From Treponema sp. (GTDB taxonomy: Bacteria > Spirochaetota > Spirochaetia > Treponematales > Treponemataceae), in assembly GCA_017484285.1 (NCBI GenBank), contig JAFUTH010000001.1, positions 1-64,000 of the forward strand: a stretch of 64,000 nt of DNA. Reading direction: 5' to 3'. The position numbers and the translations under genes are program-made. This document shows, piece after piece, positions 29,102 through 38,084 of this stretch. A model generated the notes under the pieces. That model saw nothing but the letters and a program-made list of their open reading frames with translations, was not told where the DNA came from and ran no database searches. Each line of letters starts with the position of its first letter. Positions within the stretch are counted from its first letter, which is position 1.

Positions 29102-30366
29102 GCAGATTTCTCCTCTGTGTTCGTGTTTTCATTTTGTTTTGCGACGGTTTCAATCATGTAGTCCGCGATTCGCTTTCCTGCCTCGCCCTCATGCATCCAT
29201 GCTTCCGCTTTTGCCGCATGGCGGGCTGCTTCAAGCTCTTTTGAATCGCTCATTGATTGAATCACTTCTTTTATGTTCTGGAATTGCTCTTCTTTGAGTT
29301 CCGTGCCGAATTTTTTGAGCACTGCGTACTGCCACAATTCCTTATCGCCCAAATCGTAGGCATCGTAGGGGCGCAAATCCATGTCAGCTTTTACATACAT
29401 GACAGGCTTGTCGCACAAGAAGGTGTAGTCAAAAATGATGCCCGAAAAGTCTGAAATCATGATGTCCGCTTTTTTGAGCGAAAAAATGTTCTGCCGCTCG
29501 TAATCCCAGACAATGTTCGGATTGTCCTTGTAGCGGGCGGTGAGACGGTCGAGCATATCCGCCTCGCTCTTTTTTGACTGCGGATGCGGGCGCACGATGA
29601 TTCGCCAGCCTGTTTTTGAAAGCGGATCGAGCAGTTTTTCGCCGTACTTTTTGAGGATGCCGACTTCGCCCCAGCTCGGAGAGACAAGCACCGTGAACGG
29701 ATGATTTTCTTCGGCAGGGATAGACGCGATATTTTCTTTGTAGACATCGAGATACGGACAACCGACCGTAACCAAGTCCTTTTGCGGAATGCCGCGCTGA
29801 TTTTCAAGGAAACGCAAATCCGCCTTCTGGTGGTCGCCTGTGAGCAAAACCGAGTCAAAAAAATCGAGCCCAAAGAGACGGTAAGTGGTGGCATCGTTCG
29901 GCATGTGAACGACATGACTGTAATGCTTTACTCGTTTGCTCCTCTTTAACTGATAGACTTGCAAGCCAGGAGTCGTCATGAGAACGAAGCCCGCTGAGAG
30001 CATATTGAGCTTTGCGAACGCCGCGTTTCCTTCGCCGATGAATTCCGCCTTTACGAATTCATAGTTCTGCTCAAAAACAGGATCGGTCTTAGAGGAAGTG
30101 TAGTAGGTGAGCGGAATTTTTCGCTCCTCAAAGGAATCGCAGACTGGCTTGAAAGTGTTCCAATATTGGTTTCCTTCGTTGTAAATGACATAGGGCTTGT
30201 ATGAAGAATCAAGTTGTGCGCCACCGTCTTTTTTGCCCGAAAAGAAAACTTTGAGCTTTAAAAGCGCCGCCTTTCCCAAGAAAAAGAGCGTTGCCGCCGC
30301 GCCAATGAGAATCGAAAAGAGCATTGAACCCGTGCCCGGGTCGATGTACAGAAAAAATAGTGTCAT
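29098..30366 (-). CDS. CDP-glycerol glycerophosphotransferase-like protein
   Basis: 422 residues. N-terminal membrane anchor with the motif YIDPGTGSMLFSILIG. The rest matches the TagB/TagF family: VLVSPSWGEVGILKKYG, IIVRPHPQSKKSE, and the signature SDFSGIIFDYTFLCDKPVMY. Such enzymes move a phospho-alcohol from a CDP carrier onto a polyol or glycan. In this operon the CDP-activated compound is most likely CMP-AEP, so it may attach AEP to the glycan; this is inference from context. It starts 9 bases after the YidC/sulfatase fusion and overlaps the mutase gene. Confidence 0.85.
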   Translation of the reverse strand: MTLFFLYIDPGTGSMLFSILIGAAATLFFLGKAALLKLKVFFSGKKDGGAQLDSSYKPYVIYNEGNQYWNTFKPVCDSFEERKIPLTYYTSSKTDPVFEQNYEFVKAEFIGEGNAAFAKLNMLSAGFVLMTTPGLQVYQLKRSKRVKHYSHVVHMPNDATTYRLFGLDFFDSVLLTGDHQKADLRFLENQRGIPQKDLVTVGCPYLDVYKENIASIPAEENHPFTVLVSPSWGEVGILKKYGEKLLDPLSKTGWRIIVRPHPQSKKSEADMLDRLTARYKDNPNIVWDYERQNIFSLKKADIMISDFSGIIFDYTFLCDKPVMYVKADMDLRPYDAYDLGDKELWQYAVLKKFGTELKEEQFQNIKEVIQSMSDSKELEAARHAAKAEAWMHEGEAGKRIADYMIETVAKQNENTNTEEKSA

Positions 30367-30375
30367 TGTAACTCC

Positions 30376-33099
30376 TTATTTTATATATGAATGTGTTTCT
30401 TGCGTCCAGTTAGAAGAATCAAAAATATTGTCTTTTACACGCCACCAATCATTATCATCTGTTGTAAATATATATTTACTTTTTGTGTGATACGGCATGA
30501 AAATATTACTTGTACAGACTAAAGCTCCTTTTTCTTTTTCTTTAGAGCTTTCTTCTTTATTTATCGCATTTCCTGTAAATGGATTTATCGCATTATCAGC
30601 AATACCGTTCAATAAAAGTGTTGGGACATCTGCATTTGTCATGAAATCGGTATTTATCGATAATTTTCCTGAACTTCCAAAATCTTTGTACAATAAGAGA
30701 GGATGGTAATGTCCAGGTCCGATTTTTTTAAATTTATCGTCCCATTTATAATCGTCTTCTTTATTTGTACGTCCGTGATCTGCCACCAAAATAATTCTAG
30801 TGTTGTCATAGACACCATTTTCTTTTAGGATAGCAAACCATTCTCCAATTCTCTTTAAAGCAGCTGCATTGCTATGATATCCCCCATCGTTTGCATATTT
30901 TCCATTTCCTTTATTTGTTACCTTTGAGACTGGAATATAGTCTGGATATTGCAAAATTATATTCTCATGCGTTTGATTGCTTACAATATTTATATAGCTA
31001 CCTTTTTCGTTCTCAGAAAAATCAGAAAGTAGAGGAAGATATTCCATAACGGAATATGATACAAGAAAATCATTGATATCATCAGTATTTGTATCAGCAG
31101 ACCAATATTTTCCGTCATTATAAAATGCCGGACGCAAAAAGAGGGGGGATGTCCTGAAAAAGCCAAACCATAATATATTTCTTTTTAGCTTCTCACTTGT
31201 AATTGTGAAATTTGCTGTTTCTTTGTGTTCCCGATACCATTGATCAAGATAGGTCTTTTCAGTTGCATATGCATTTATCTGTGGATATGGCTCATATATG
31301 CTGAAATCAGGTACCCAACTGTAATTTGCCCATGATGGATCTGTCACTGTTGCAGAAAAACCTGCTTGTTCTGAGAAAATTCGCGGCAAGAGTAAAAGGG
31401 CTTCATTTTGTTTGTCCGAGAGTAACTGATTGCTTTTTATGTTAAATTGTTCGGGTGTATATTCATATCCGCCGTAACAAACAGGCGCGCCTAGCAACGT
31501 ATGACCATTGAATGAAACCGTATTCTTGAAAAGTGTAAAACCGTCATATTGTGCATATAATTCTGGTGACTCGGCAAAAATCGGTTCGACAAAACGATTT
31601 TCTGCACGGTCAAGATAAATGAAGAGTACATTTTTTGCGTTTTTTGAGAAATGAAAAATTGGTTTGATTGTCTTTGCGGATTCATTGTTTTTTGTTACTT
31701 CAAGATATTCTGCATATCCTCTTTTTATAGTTACGATATTTGTGACCGAGACGCCGACAAGGGCAATGACAATAAAAGCAGTAACTGTAGAAATTATCTT
31801 AGCCTTTTTTATTCTGAAAATCAGGAGAAGCACAATGGCAAAAACGGACAGTACAATAAGATTAACTATAATTGCGGACAAAGATGAATCGACACTTGGA
31901 ACTGTATTAAAAACGAGAAGTTTTGAAAGTGTACCGTAATCGCCCTGAAAAATAAATGTATTGCACAAACTGAAGAATAGAAGCCCTGAAAAAACAAAAG
32001 CAAGCAACGCCTGAATTCGTTCTTTGTATAGAAAGTAAATTAAAAAAGGCCATACAATACAAAAACCAAGAGCTTGCAAAAATGTATTCCAGACGAAAAA
32101 CATCGGGCTTGAATATGAATCAATGCCAGAAAACTCCATTGGAGAAGAGGAAATTAAGAGAGTTGGTATTAGAAGCCCCAGTAAAATCGTAAGACCGACT
32201 GTGCTGATAGAAAACAAAGCGAAACGTTTATTTTTATCAGCGACTAATTCTGAAAGGACATGTTTGATTAAAAAATTAAAAAAAGCGACATAAAGCGGAG
32301 CAAAATAAACGAGCGCAAACACTGCGCTCACAAGTAATGCTCTTTTTGCGGAAAGGATATTTCCGATGAAAAGCCACAAAATCAGCACTGTGACTGCCGA
32401 GCACAGTATGTAATATAATGTTTTAACAGGATGCCGGAGCTTATAGAATATATTTTTAACAAGTGAAAAAACATTGTTCATTGTCCAGTAAAGAACAAGC
32501 CCAGCGGGTGAATTATAAAGTATGACGACGAAAAGCAGTGCGAGCCCGTAGACTTGCAGTTTGTCACGCAGGGCAAGCCCTTTCGTATATATTGCTCCGG
32601 CAATACAGTTTATTGCTGTCATCGCTATCGGAAGGACATTTATATTAAAACTTCCAATAGTGAATAAAGCGTCTGGTCCCCCCATGTCTCTTATGAACAG
32701 AAAATGCTCGCCTTGCAAAGCTGTGAGATTTGAAAGACATGTGTACGCAGCTGTAAAAAACGGTATTTGGATGAGAAGCCCAAAAGCTGACCTGAGCGAC
32801 ATGATTGGATGATAGTGTTTTTCTGCATAAAATGTAGAAAGAATCATATACTGCTCATTTCCCTTAAAAACAGCTTTGATTCGGTCAACGGAAGGCTTCA
32901 TTTTTATTTGGGTATCACGTTCAACTTGCTGCCAATGTTCAGAAACAATATAAAGGGGAAGAGTAAGCATACTTACAGCAAAACTTACACCAAGAATGGC
33001 GATTCCTGTATTATCAAATAGTTTATCACAAAAACGAAATACGAGTTCAATTATTTGTGTAAGCGGGTAAATGACAAGCGTGAAAAAAATATTTCCCAT
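30376..33099 (-). CDS. YidC/Oxa1-like membrane domain fused to sulfatase-fold phosphotransferase
   Basis: 907 residues. Residues ~30-220 resemble the five-helix YidC/Oxa1 core (GVSFAVSMLTLPLYI, then IMSLRSAFGLLIQIPFF, and LYNSPAGLVLYWTMNNVFSL), but the groove arginine that lies five residues before the conserved proline in insertases is Ser43 here. Residues ~225-455 add about six membrane helices. Residues ~488-850 form an alkaline-phosphatase/sulfatase fold close to LtaS: Asp497 in FIYLDRAEN, candidate nucleophile Thr534 in NGHTLLG, His711 in SNQTHENI, and Asp774-His775 in LVADHGR. It heads the phosphonate operon, with SD TTTGGAG and promoter 33130-33158. A phospho- or phosphono-transferase acting outside the membrane is the best guess. 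Confidence 0.85.
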   Translation of the reverse strand: MGNIFFTLVIYPLTQIIELVFRFCDKLFDNTGIAILGVSFAVSMLTLPLYIVSEHWQQVERDTQIKMKPSVDRIKAVFKGNEQYMILSTFYAEKHYHPIMSLRSAFGLLIQIPFFTAAYTCLSNLTALQGEHFLFIRDMGGPDALFTIGSFNINVLPIAMTAINCIAGAIYTKGLALRDKLQVYGLALLFVVILYNSPAGLVLYWTMNNVFSLVKNIFYKLRHPVKTLYYILCSAVTVLILWLFIGNILSAKRALLVSAVFALVYFAPLYVAFFNFLIKHVLSELVADKNKRFALFSISTVGLTILLGLLIPTLLISSSPMEFSGIDSYSSPMFFVWNTFLQALGFCIVWPFLIYFLYKERIQALLAFVFSGLLFFSLCNTFIFQGDYGTLSKLLVFNTVPSVDSSLSAIIVNLIVLSVFAIVLLLIFRIKKAKIISTVTAFIVIALVGVSVTNIVTIKRGYAEYLEVTKNNESAKTIKPIFHFSKNAKNVLFIYLDRAENRFVEPIFAESPELYAQYDGFTLFKNTVSFNGHTLLGAPVCYGGYEYTPEQFNIKSNQLLSDKQNEALLLLPRIFSEQAGFSATVTDPSWANYSWVPDFSIYEPYPQINAYATEKTYLDQWYREHKETANFTITSEKLKRNILWFGFFRTSPLFLRPAFYNDGKYWSADTNTDDINDFLVSYSVMEYLPLLSDFSENEKGSYINIVSNQTHENIILQYPDYIPVSKVTNKGNGKYANDGGYHSNAAALKRIGEWFAILKENGVYDNTRIILVADHGRTNKEDDYKWDDKFKKIGPGHYHPLLLYKDFGSSGKLSINTDFMTNADVPTLLLNGIADNAINPFTGNAINKEESSKEKEKGALVCTSNIFMPYHTKSKYIFTTDDNDWWRVKDNIFDSSNWTQETHSYIK

Positions 33100-33129
33100 A
33101 TAAAAGCTCCAAAGTCACTTTGTATTGTA

Positions 33130-33158
33130 AGTGTAACGTAAAAAACTTTATTTTACAA
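33130..33158 (-). promoter_or_regulatory. Promoter of the ten-gene phosphonate/glycan operon
   Basis: Minus strand: TTGTAA (33158-33153), 17 bases, TACACT (33135-33130). It lies in the gap between the decayed copy and the intact YidC/sulfatase gene; SD GGAG and ATG (33099) follow. Confidence 0.6.
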
Positions 33159-33166
33159 TTATCTTT

Positions 33167-34300
33167 TTATTTGAGACCAATTTTCATTTTCAAAAATACA
33201 GTCATGGACTGTATACCATTTGCATTCGGAATTAAATTTTTTGTAGCAAGCATTCCCGTATCTGCATTCGTCATGAATGTCATATCCTCTCTGAGATGGA
33301 TTCCGTCAGTGCCGTGAGAGTTGAAATCTTTAAAAAGCATAAGAGCAAGAATAGATTCTTTTTTAAATGGCGGAATGCCAGTCGTGTTGTCAAAGTCTCC
33401 AGTCTCAATATCAGCCCCGTGATCTGATACGATGATGCTCCTCGTGTTGTCATATACTCCGTTCTCCTTAAGATAATCAAAAAAACGTGCGTAGCATCGG
33501 AATATTCCAGCTTGAACATGATATTGTTTATCATGTGACAAAAGACTTGTTCCATAATTTGTGACTTCATTGACTGGAACATAGTCTGGAGCTTGTAAAA
33601 ACATCGGTTCATGGGCTGCTTCAAATAGTTTTCATACGGCATATCTGCGACTGTTGCTGTGTATCCGTTTTCTGAAAATAAAAGTGGTAGCGAAAGTAGA
33701 GATTCATTATGCTTTTGCCGGAGTGTTTTGCTTGTGTCTTTGTTTATTTCGTATGGTGTGTAGCTATAACCACCAAAAATTCCGGGAGTTCCGAGCATTG
33801 TGAATTGTCCCATTGAAATAGTGTTCTTGTAAAATACAAATCCGTCAAAATGTTCTGCAAGACTTGGTTCTTCAGTAAATACGGCTTGTGTATATGGTGA
33901 AAATCCCCGGTCTTGCATGAATACAAGAACATTTTTGCCTGTCTTGGAAAGGTGAAAAACAGGTTCTGGAACTTTCGAATAATCAGGTTTCTCCATTTTT
34001 AAGAATTGCCGGGTGATGGACAAAGTATTTTTCGCAGACAGTCCTATAAGCCCTGTATGAGCGTCATTGCTATTGGTAAAACATTTATTGTGAATATACC
34101 AATCTGAAATGTATTGTCAGGCGTTCCCAAATCTTTTATAAAGAAAAAGTCATTTCCTTTGAGACTTGTCAAATTTGAAAGATATGAATATGCCGCCATA
34201 AAAAAAGGAATTTGAATTATAAGTCCGAGCGATGAGCGAAGTGCCATAATGGGATGGTAGTTATGTTCTGTATAGAACGTTGATAGCATCATATATTGCA
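33167..34300 (-). pseudogene. Decayed second copy of the YidC/sulfatase fusion
   Basis: Three coding blocks match the intact downstream gene, in order. (1) 34044-34300 matches its YidC-like residues ~83-165 (MMLSTFYTEHNYHPIM, LIIQIPFFMAAYSYLSNL). (2) ~33625-34045 matches ~445-590 (GKNVLVFMQDRGFSPY, candidate nucleophile region GQFTMLGTPGIFGGY). (3) 33167-~33625 matches ~708-860 (APDYVPVNEVTNYG, IIVSDHGAD). Between blocks about 280 and 120 codons are missing and the frame changes, and the 5' end is cut off at 34300. So it is a paralogue that lost function by internal deletions. Similarity is high enough that the duplication need not be old, but identity was not calculated. Confidence 0.85.
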
Positions 34301-34519
34301 GTTCAGAAAAATCTAAAAGATTTTGAAAAATTAAAAAATGCTTATGAATTACTTATGACAGAATTCGGGATAAAATATATAGATACATATAATGAAGACT
34401 ATTTTCCTGCCATCTCAAGCAATTCCAACTTCCACGATTGCAACGGGCATTTCATTGTTTCTGCAAAACAGGAATATACAAAGAATGTAGTTAAGTTTTT
34501 GCAGGAAAACAAAAACTAA
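34300..34519 (+). pseudogene. 3' fragment of an unknown + strand gene
   Basis: About 73 codons ending in TAA at 34517-34519, starting abruptly where the decayed YidC/sulfatase copy ends. It reads FEKLKNAYELLMTEFGIKY then FHDCNGHFIVSAKQEYTKNV. It has a plausible protein composition and AT-rich codon use, but no start signal. It resembles the C-terminal end of SGNH-type or related surface-polymer enzymes only vaguely; I do not name it. Confidence 0.45.
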
Positions 34520-34557
34520 GTCAATTTTGTAAGCCAGTTTCAAAAAGTAATCGACTC

Positions 34558-35709
34558 TTAAAACTCCCACTTTGCGTCAAATCCCAGAATCCGCTCGCAC
34601 TGCACATTTTTTATCATGTTCATCTGTGCGAGCCTCTTTTCGCTGAATTTCTCATCGCACGGCACGGTAAGCGGTGTTTCCCTGATTTCTTCCACGCATT
34701 TTTTGATTTCGGGGGTGAGAATCGCACGGGCAGGGGCAACATAATCGCTTCCGATGACGGGCGGCCTGTCCGAGAGATACTTGTCGAAGTCGAGCACGCT
34801 TCCATCTGCGGACTTTCCAAAGTCAAAGCCTTCTTCGGCAAAGGGCACGAACGCCATGTTGAAGTCGAAGCAAGGATTTAAAATAGTTCGCTCGAATGTC
34901 TCGTTGTTCACCAAAAATCCGAAATTCCCGAAATGGCGGTCAGAATTGAGCGTGATGCAGTCGGCGACAATCATTCTGCGGAAGGCATCCTCGCAATTGA
35001 AGTCACGGTAGATTTCCATCGTTTCGGGGAGTCCGTATTTTACACCTTGCTTTAAGAACATGCTGATTGGTTTGTATCCGAATTCTTGATTCGTAAAAAG
35101 TTTGCAATCAGAAACGACTTTTCCGTCAAATCTTCTGAGCGTGTATGTGACCGAATCGCAAATCTTTTCAAAAACTTGGCTTGCAAGCACTTCTCCGTAC
35201 GGTTCAAGCCCCGTGTTCCTTGCTCCCTCGCTTCCTGTTTTGATCAGGTGAATGCCGTCCTTTTCGTTGAGCCAGCATTTGTCATAAGCTCCGTCTGTCG
35301 TGAGTTCTGGAGAGGTCGTTGACATTTGAATTCCGAACAGCCCATTTCCATCGAAACTGAGTTTAGAAATCACTTCGTCAAAATTATTTTCGTAGAGATT
35401 TACATCGCTCCAAGTTACGCTTTCGCGGTTGCTTTTGACCCAGAGTGTGTCGGTGAGCGAAAGACAGTGGGTGAGCGCGATAAATCCGCTTTTTGTCTTT
35501 CCGCCGCACATTTCAAGGATTTTGTTCACATGGCTTCGATGCTTTGCGGCACTTCTGTTGGCTACCCAAGCGGAAAGGGGGGTGCACCAAAAGGGAAGCG
35601 GCTTGTATTCCTTTACGATTTTGCACAGTTCAAGCTCGCCTTCGCCTTCGATGATGAAGTCGCAGAGAGGAGTTTCCTTGTTTATGAGCGTGTAGGTGAT
35701 TTCTGCCAT
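34558..35709 (-). CDS. HipA-like kinase domain protein 1
   Basis: 383 residues. HipA-family marks: TTDGAYDKCWL (substrate/ATP lobe), the catalytic loop NSDRHFGNFGF and the metal-binding CFDFNMAF. No HipB-type helix-turn-helix gene is next to it. The ATG at 35709 is only six bases after a TATAAT box, and no SD is present. It is the last gene of the short ugd-GT8 stretch. In Escherichia coli HipA phosphorylates a tRNA synthetase; orphan HipA-like proteins have varied targets, so no target is proposed. Higher GC than its second homologue at 41201-42472. Confidence 0.8.
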   Translation of the reverse strand: MAEITYTLINKETPLCDFIIEGEGELELCKIVKEYKPLPFWCTPLSAWVANRSAAKHRSHVNKILEMCGGKTKSGFIALTHCLSLTDTLWVKSNRESVTWSDVNLYENNFDEVISKLSFDGNGLFGIQMSTTSPELTTDGAYDKCWLNEKDGIHLIKTGSEGARNTGLEPYGEVLASQVFEKICDSVTYTLRRFDGKVVSDCKLFTNQEFGYKPISMFLKQGVKYGLPETMEIYRDFNCEDAFRRMIVADCITLNSDRHFGNFGFLVNNETFERTILNPCFDFNMAFVPFAEEGFDFGKSADGSVLDFDKYLSDRPPVIGSDYVAPARAILTPEIKKCVEEIRETPLTVPCDEKFSEKRLAQMNMIKNVQCERILGFDAKWEF

Positions 35710-35715
35710 AGTGGT

Positions 35716-35721
35716 ATTATA
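35716..35721 (-). promoter_or_regulatory. -10 box giving a leaderless HipA-like mRNA
   Basis: TATAAT on the minus strand, then six bases, then the ATG at 35709. A start about seven bases after a -10 box would fall on the ATG itself. The -35 is weak (TTTTCT-like). Confidence 0.55.
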
Positions 35722-35745
35722 GCATGTGCTGATTAATTAGAAAAC

Positions 35746-36762
35746 TTATTTTTTCCCTTTGAGTTTTTTCGCAAGTCCCCGAATGCCACCGCATATCGCT
35801 TCCATACAATTGAAGAGCGGCGGACAATGCGCCTTGATGTCGGCGAGCGTGAAGGTGAGCGGCGACTGCATGATGCTCACAATCCGCGCGTCGTTGATTA
35901 AATGCACCGAGTTGAACTGGAATTTTGGCTCGTCAATCATCGCCTTGATGTCGCCGGGGATGTCGCCCGCTTCCTTGATTCTGTTTTGCACAGCTTTGTC
36001 GGCGAGTTTGTAGTACGGAATGTAGTTTTTCCCGCTGAATTCGCTTGAATAGTAGTGGATGATTTTCGCGTCTTTGAGGAAGGCAAGCCCGCCGTGGCTC
36101 GGCTGACAGTTCCATTTCCCGTCCAAAAATTTCATTTTTAAGCCCGTGCGGTAATTCGCCTCGTTCAGCGCGCTCTGGTCGTGCTTGTCGTGCTTTTGGT
36201 AGGCGGAATACTTCCAGATTTCGTTCCATTGCTTGAAAAGTTCTGTGGTTTCGGCTTTTTGCTCCTCGGTTTCGGCCTTTGCGAGAACTAAGCCGCCGTT
36301 AATATTCGCACCGAGCTTTTTTGTGCCTGAGAAGCCCAGTTTTTTGTCGCGGGCAAGGAAGTATTTCTTGTGAATATGCTCGTCAAGGTTGCAGTGACCG
36401 TCAAGAACGCCGCCCGTGGTCGCTTCTTCCTTTTCGATGTCGCTTAAATCGTCGCAAATAATCGTGTCGCAGTCGATGTAGAGAAAACTTCCGTTTACAT
36501 AGTTGGGAATCGCCGTCTTGATAAGGCGCGAGCGGTCAACATTCGGCACATCGTCGGCAAAATCAACGCTGATAATCTGGCTTGCGTATTTTTTGAGGGC
36601 GATTCGCTTGTTTTCTTCGGTAAAAGAAGCGTTCGTCTTGTTGTCAACGAGCACGATAATCTGCGCCAACGGATTATGCTTTCTGAGCGAATACGCGGAC
36701 ATAAGAGCCTGCTCGTAATACAAATCCTTCGGAGTGGAAGTGAGCACATACACATATTTCAT
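35746..36762 (-). CDS. Glycosyltransferase family 8-like
   Basis: 338 residues, GT-A fold. The DxD metal site is YIDCDTIICDDL; GANINGGLVLAKAE and HDQSALNEANYRT are typical of GT8/glycogenin-like transferases, which use UDP-hexoses or UDP-uronates. The C-terminus is basic (GGIRGLAKKLKGKK), suggesting membrane association. It lies nine bases downstream of the UDP-glucose dehydrogenase, so a uronic acid donor is plausible. Confidence 0.8.
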   Translation of the reverse strand: MKYVYVLTSTPKDLYYEQALMSAYSLRKHNPLAQIIVLVDNKTNASFTEENKRIALKKYASQIISVDFADDVPNVDRSRLIKTAIPNYVNGSFLYIDCDTIICDDLSDIEKEEATTGGVLDGHCNLDEHIHKKYFLARDKKLGFSGTKKLGANINGGLVLAKAETEEQKAETTELFKQWNEIWKYSAYQKHDKHDQSALNEANYRTGLKMKFLDGKWNCQPSHGGLAFLKDAKIIHYYSSEFSGKNYIPYYKLADKAVQNRIKEAGDIPGDIKAMIDEPKFQFNSVHLINDARIVSIMQSPLTFTLADIKAHCPPLFNCMEAICGGIRGLAKKLKGKK

Positions 36763-36771
36763 AGAATTTTC

Positions 36772-37956
36772 CTAGTCCCGGCTGAACAAGTCGCGCGTGA
36801 AGATTTTTTCTTTCACATCGGAAAGGTCTTCTGAGTAGCGGTTTGCGATAATCACATCGCATTCCTTTTTGAATTCAGCCAAATCCTTCGTGACCTTTGA
36901 ATTGAAAAAATCCTCTCCTTTGTAGGTCGGCTCGTAGACGATGACGGGAATTCCCTTCGCCTTGATTCGCTTCATCACGCCCTGAATGCTTGACTGGCGG
37001 AAATTGTCACTGTTCGCCTTCATCGTGAGGCGGTACACGCCAACGGCTTTCGGGTGTTTTGAGATAATCTGGTCGGCGATAAAATCCTTTCGCGTGGTGT
37101 TCGACTCGACGATTGCTTGAATGAGATTCTGCGGAACATCGCGGTAGTTTGCGAGCAGCTGCTTTGTGTCCTTTGGAAGACAGTAACCGCCGTAGCCGAA
37201 ACTCGGATTGTTGTAGAAGTCACCGATTCGCGGGTCAAGGCAGATTCCCTGAATGATTGATTTTGTGGAAAGCCCGCGCACTTCGGCATAGGTGTCAAGT
37301 TCGTTGAAGAAGGCGACGCGGAGCGCGAGATAGGTGTTCGCGAAGAGCTTGATTGCCTCGGCTTCGGTGCAGTTCGGGAAGAGCGTTTCGATGTCTGTTT
37401 TGATTGCGCCTTCCTTTAAGAGCGCGGCGAATTCTTCTGCCTTTGATTTGAGCGCGGGCGCGTCTTTCGGATAGCTCACGACGATTCGGCTCGGATAGAG
37501 GTTGTCGTAGAGCGCGTGGCCTTCTCGCAAGAATTCGGGGGAGAAGAGCATATTTTGGTAGCCCGACTCGGCGCGGAGTTTTTCGGTGTAGCCGACGGGA
37601 ACGGTTGATTTTACGATGACCGTTGCGTGGCTTCCTGATTTTTTGACGAGTTCAACGACCGCCTCAACGCTTGAAGTATCGAAATAGTTTTTTTCTGGGT
37701 CGTAGTTTGTGGGCGTGGAGATGATGATAAAATCCGCGTTCTTGTAGGCTTTTTCTGCCTCGGTGGTTGCCGTGAGGTTCAGTTTTTTTGTGGCAAGATA
37801 TTCTTCGATTTCCTTGTCAACGATGGGGGATTTTTTGCTGTTGATTAAATCAACTTTTTCTTGAACGATGTCTACTGCGTAGACTTCATTGTGCTGTGCC
37901 AAAAGAATGGCGTTTGAAAGACCGACATACCCGGTTCCTGCGACTGCAATTTTCAT
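36772..37956 (-). CDS. ugd: UDP-glucose 6-dehydrogenase
   Basis: 394 residues. NAD-binding [10 protein letters not shown] at residues 7-16; the catalytic cysteine sits in [33 protein letters not shown] is characteristic. It oxidises UDP-glucose to UDP-glucuronate. Full length. SD AGAGGAA precedes ATG 37956, with a promoter at 37981-38009. It is divergent from the epimerase gene that would use its product. Confidence 0.95.
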   Translation of the reverse strand: MKIAVAGTGYVGLSNAILLAQHNEVYAVDIVQEKVDLINSKKSPIVDKEIEEYLATKKLNLTATTEAEKAYKNADFIIISTPTNYDPEKNYFDTSSVEAVVELVKKSGSHATVIVKSTVPVGYTEKLRAESGYQNMLFSPEFLREGHALYDNLYPSRIVVSYPKDAPALKSKAEEFAALLKEGAIKTDIETLFPNCTEAEAIKLFANTYLALRVAFFNELDTYAEVRGLSTKSIIQGICLDPRIGDFYNNPSFGYGGYCLPKDTKQLLANYRDVPQNLIQAIVESNTTRKDFIADQIISKHPKAVGVYRLTMKANSDNFRQSSIQGVMKRIKAKGIPVIVYEPTYKGEDFFNSKVTKDLAEFKKECDVIIANRYSEDLSDVKEKIFTRDLFSRD

Positions 37957-37980
37957 ATATTCCTCTAAAAATGATAATCT

Positions 37981-38009
37981 ATTTTACTCGTAATTTATGT
38001 AATTCACAA
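37981..38009 (-). promoter_or_regulatory. Promoter of the ugd operon
   Basis: Minus strand TTGTGA (38009-38004), 17 bases, TAAAAT (37986-37981). It is followed by an SD (AGAGGAA) and ATG at 37956. Confidence 0.6.
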
Positions 38010-38071
38010 GATGTAAATTGAAAACTGAAAATGGAAAGTTTGTTTTTTGTGGAAAAAACTGATTTTTGTGA

Positions 38072-38077
38072 TATACT
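38072..38077 (+). promoter_or_regulatory. -10 box close to the epimerase start
   Basis: TATACT is followed by seven bases and the ATG at 38085. No SD is present. The -35 is weak (TTGTGG at 38047-38052 with a 19-base spacer). Suggests a leaderless or near-leaderless transcript. Confidence 0.5.
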
Positions 38078-38084
38078 ATTTTTT

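Noticed and set aside
30376..33099. Simple annotation as YidC membrane insertase
   Set aside because: Two thirds of the protein is extra membrane helices and a sulfatase fold, and the groove arginine is absent.
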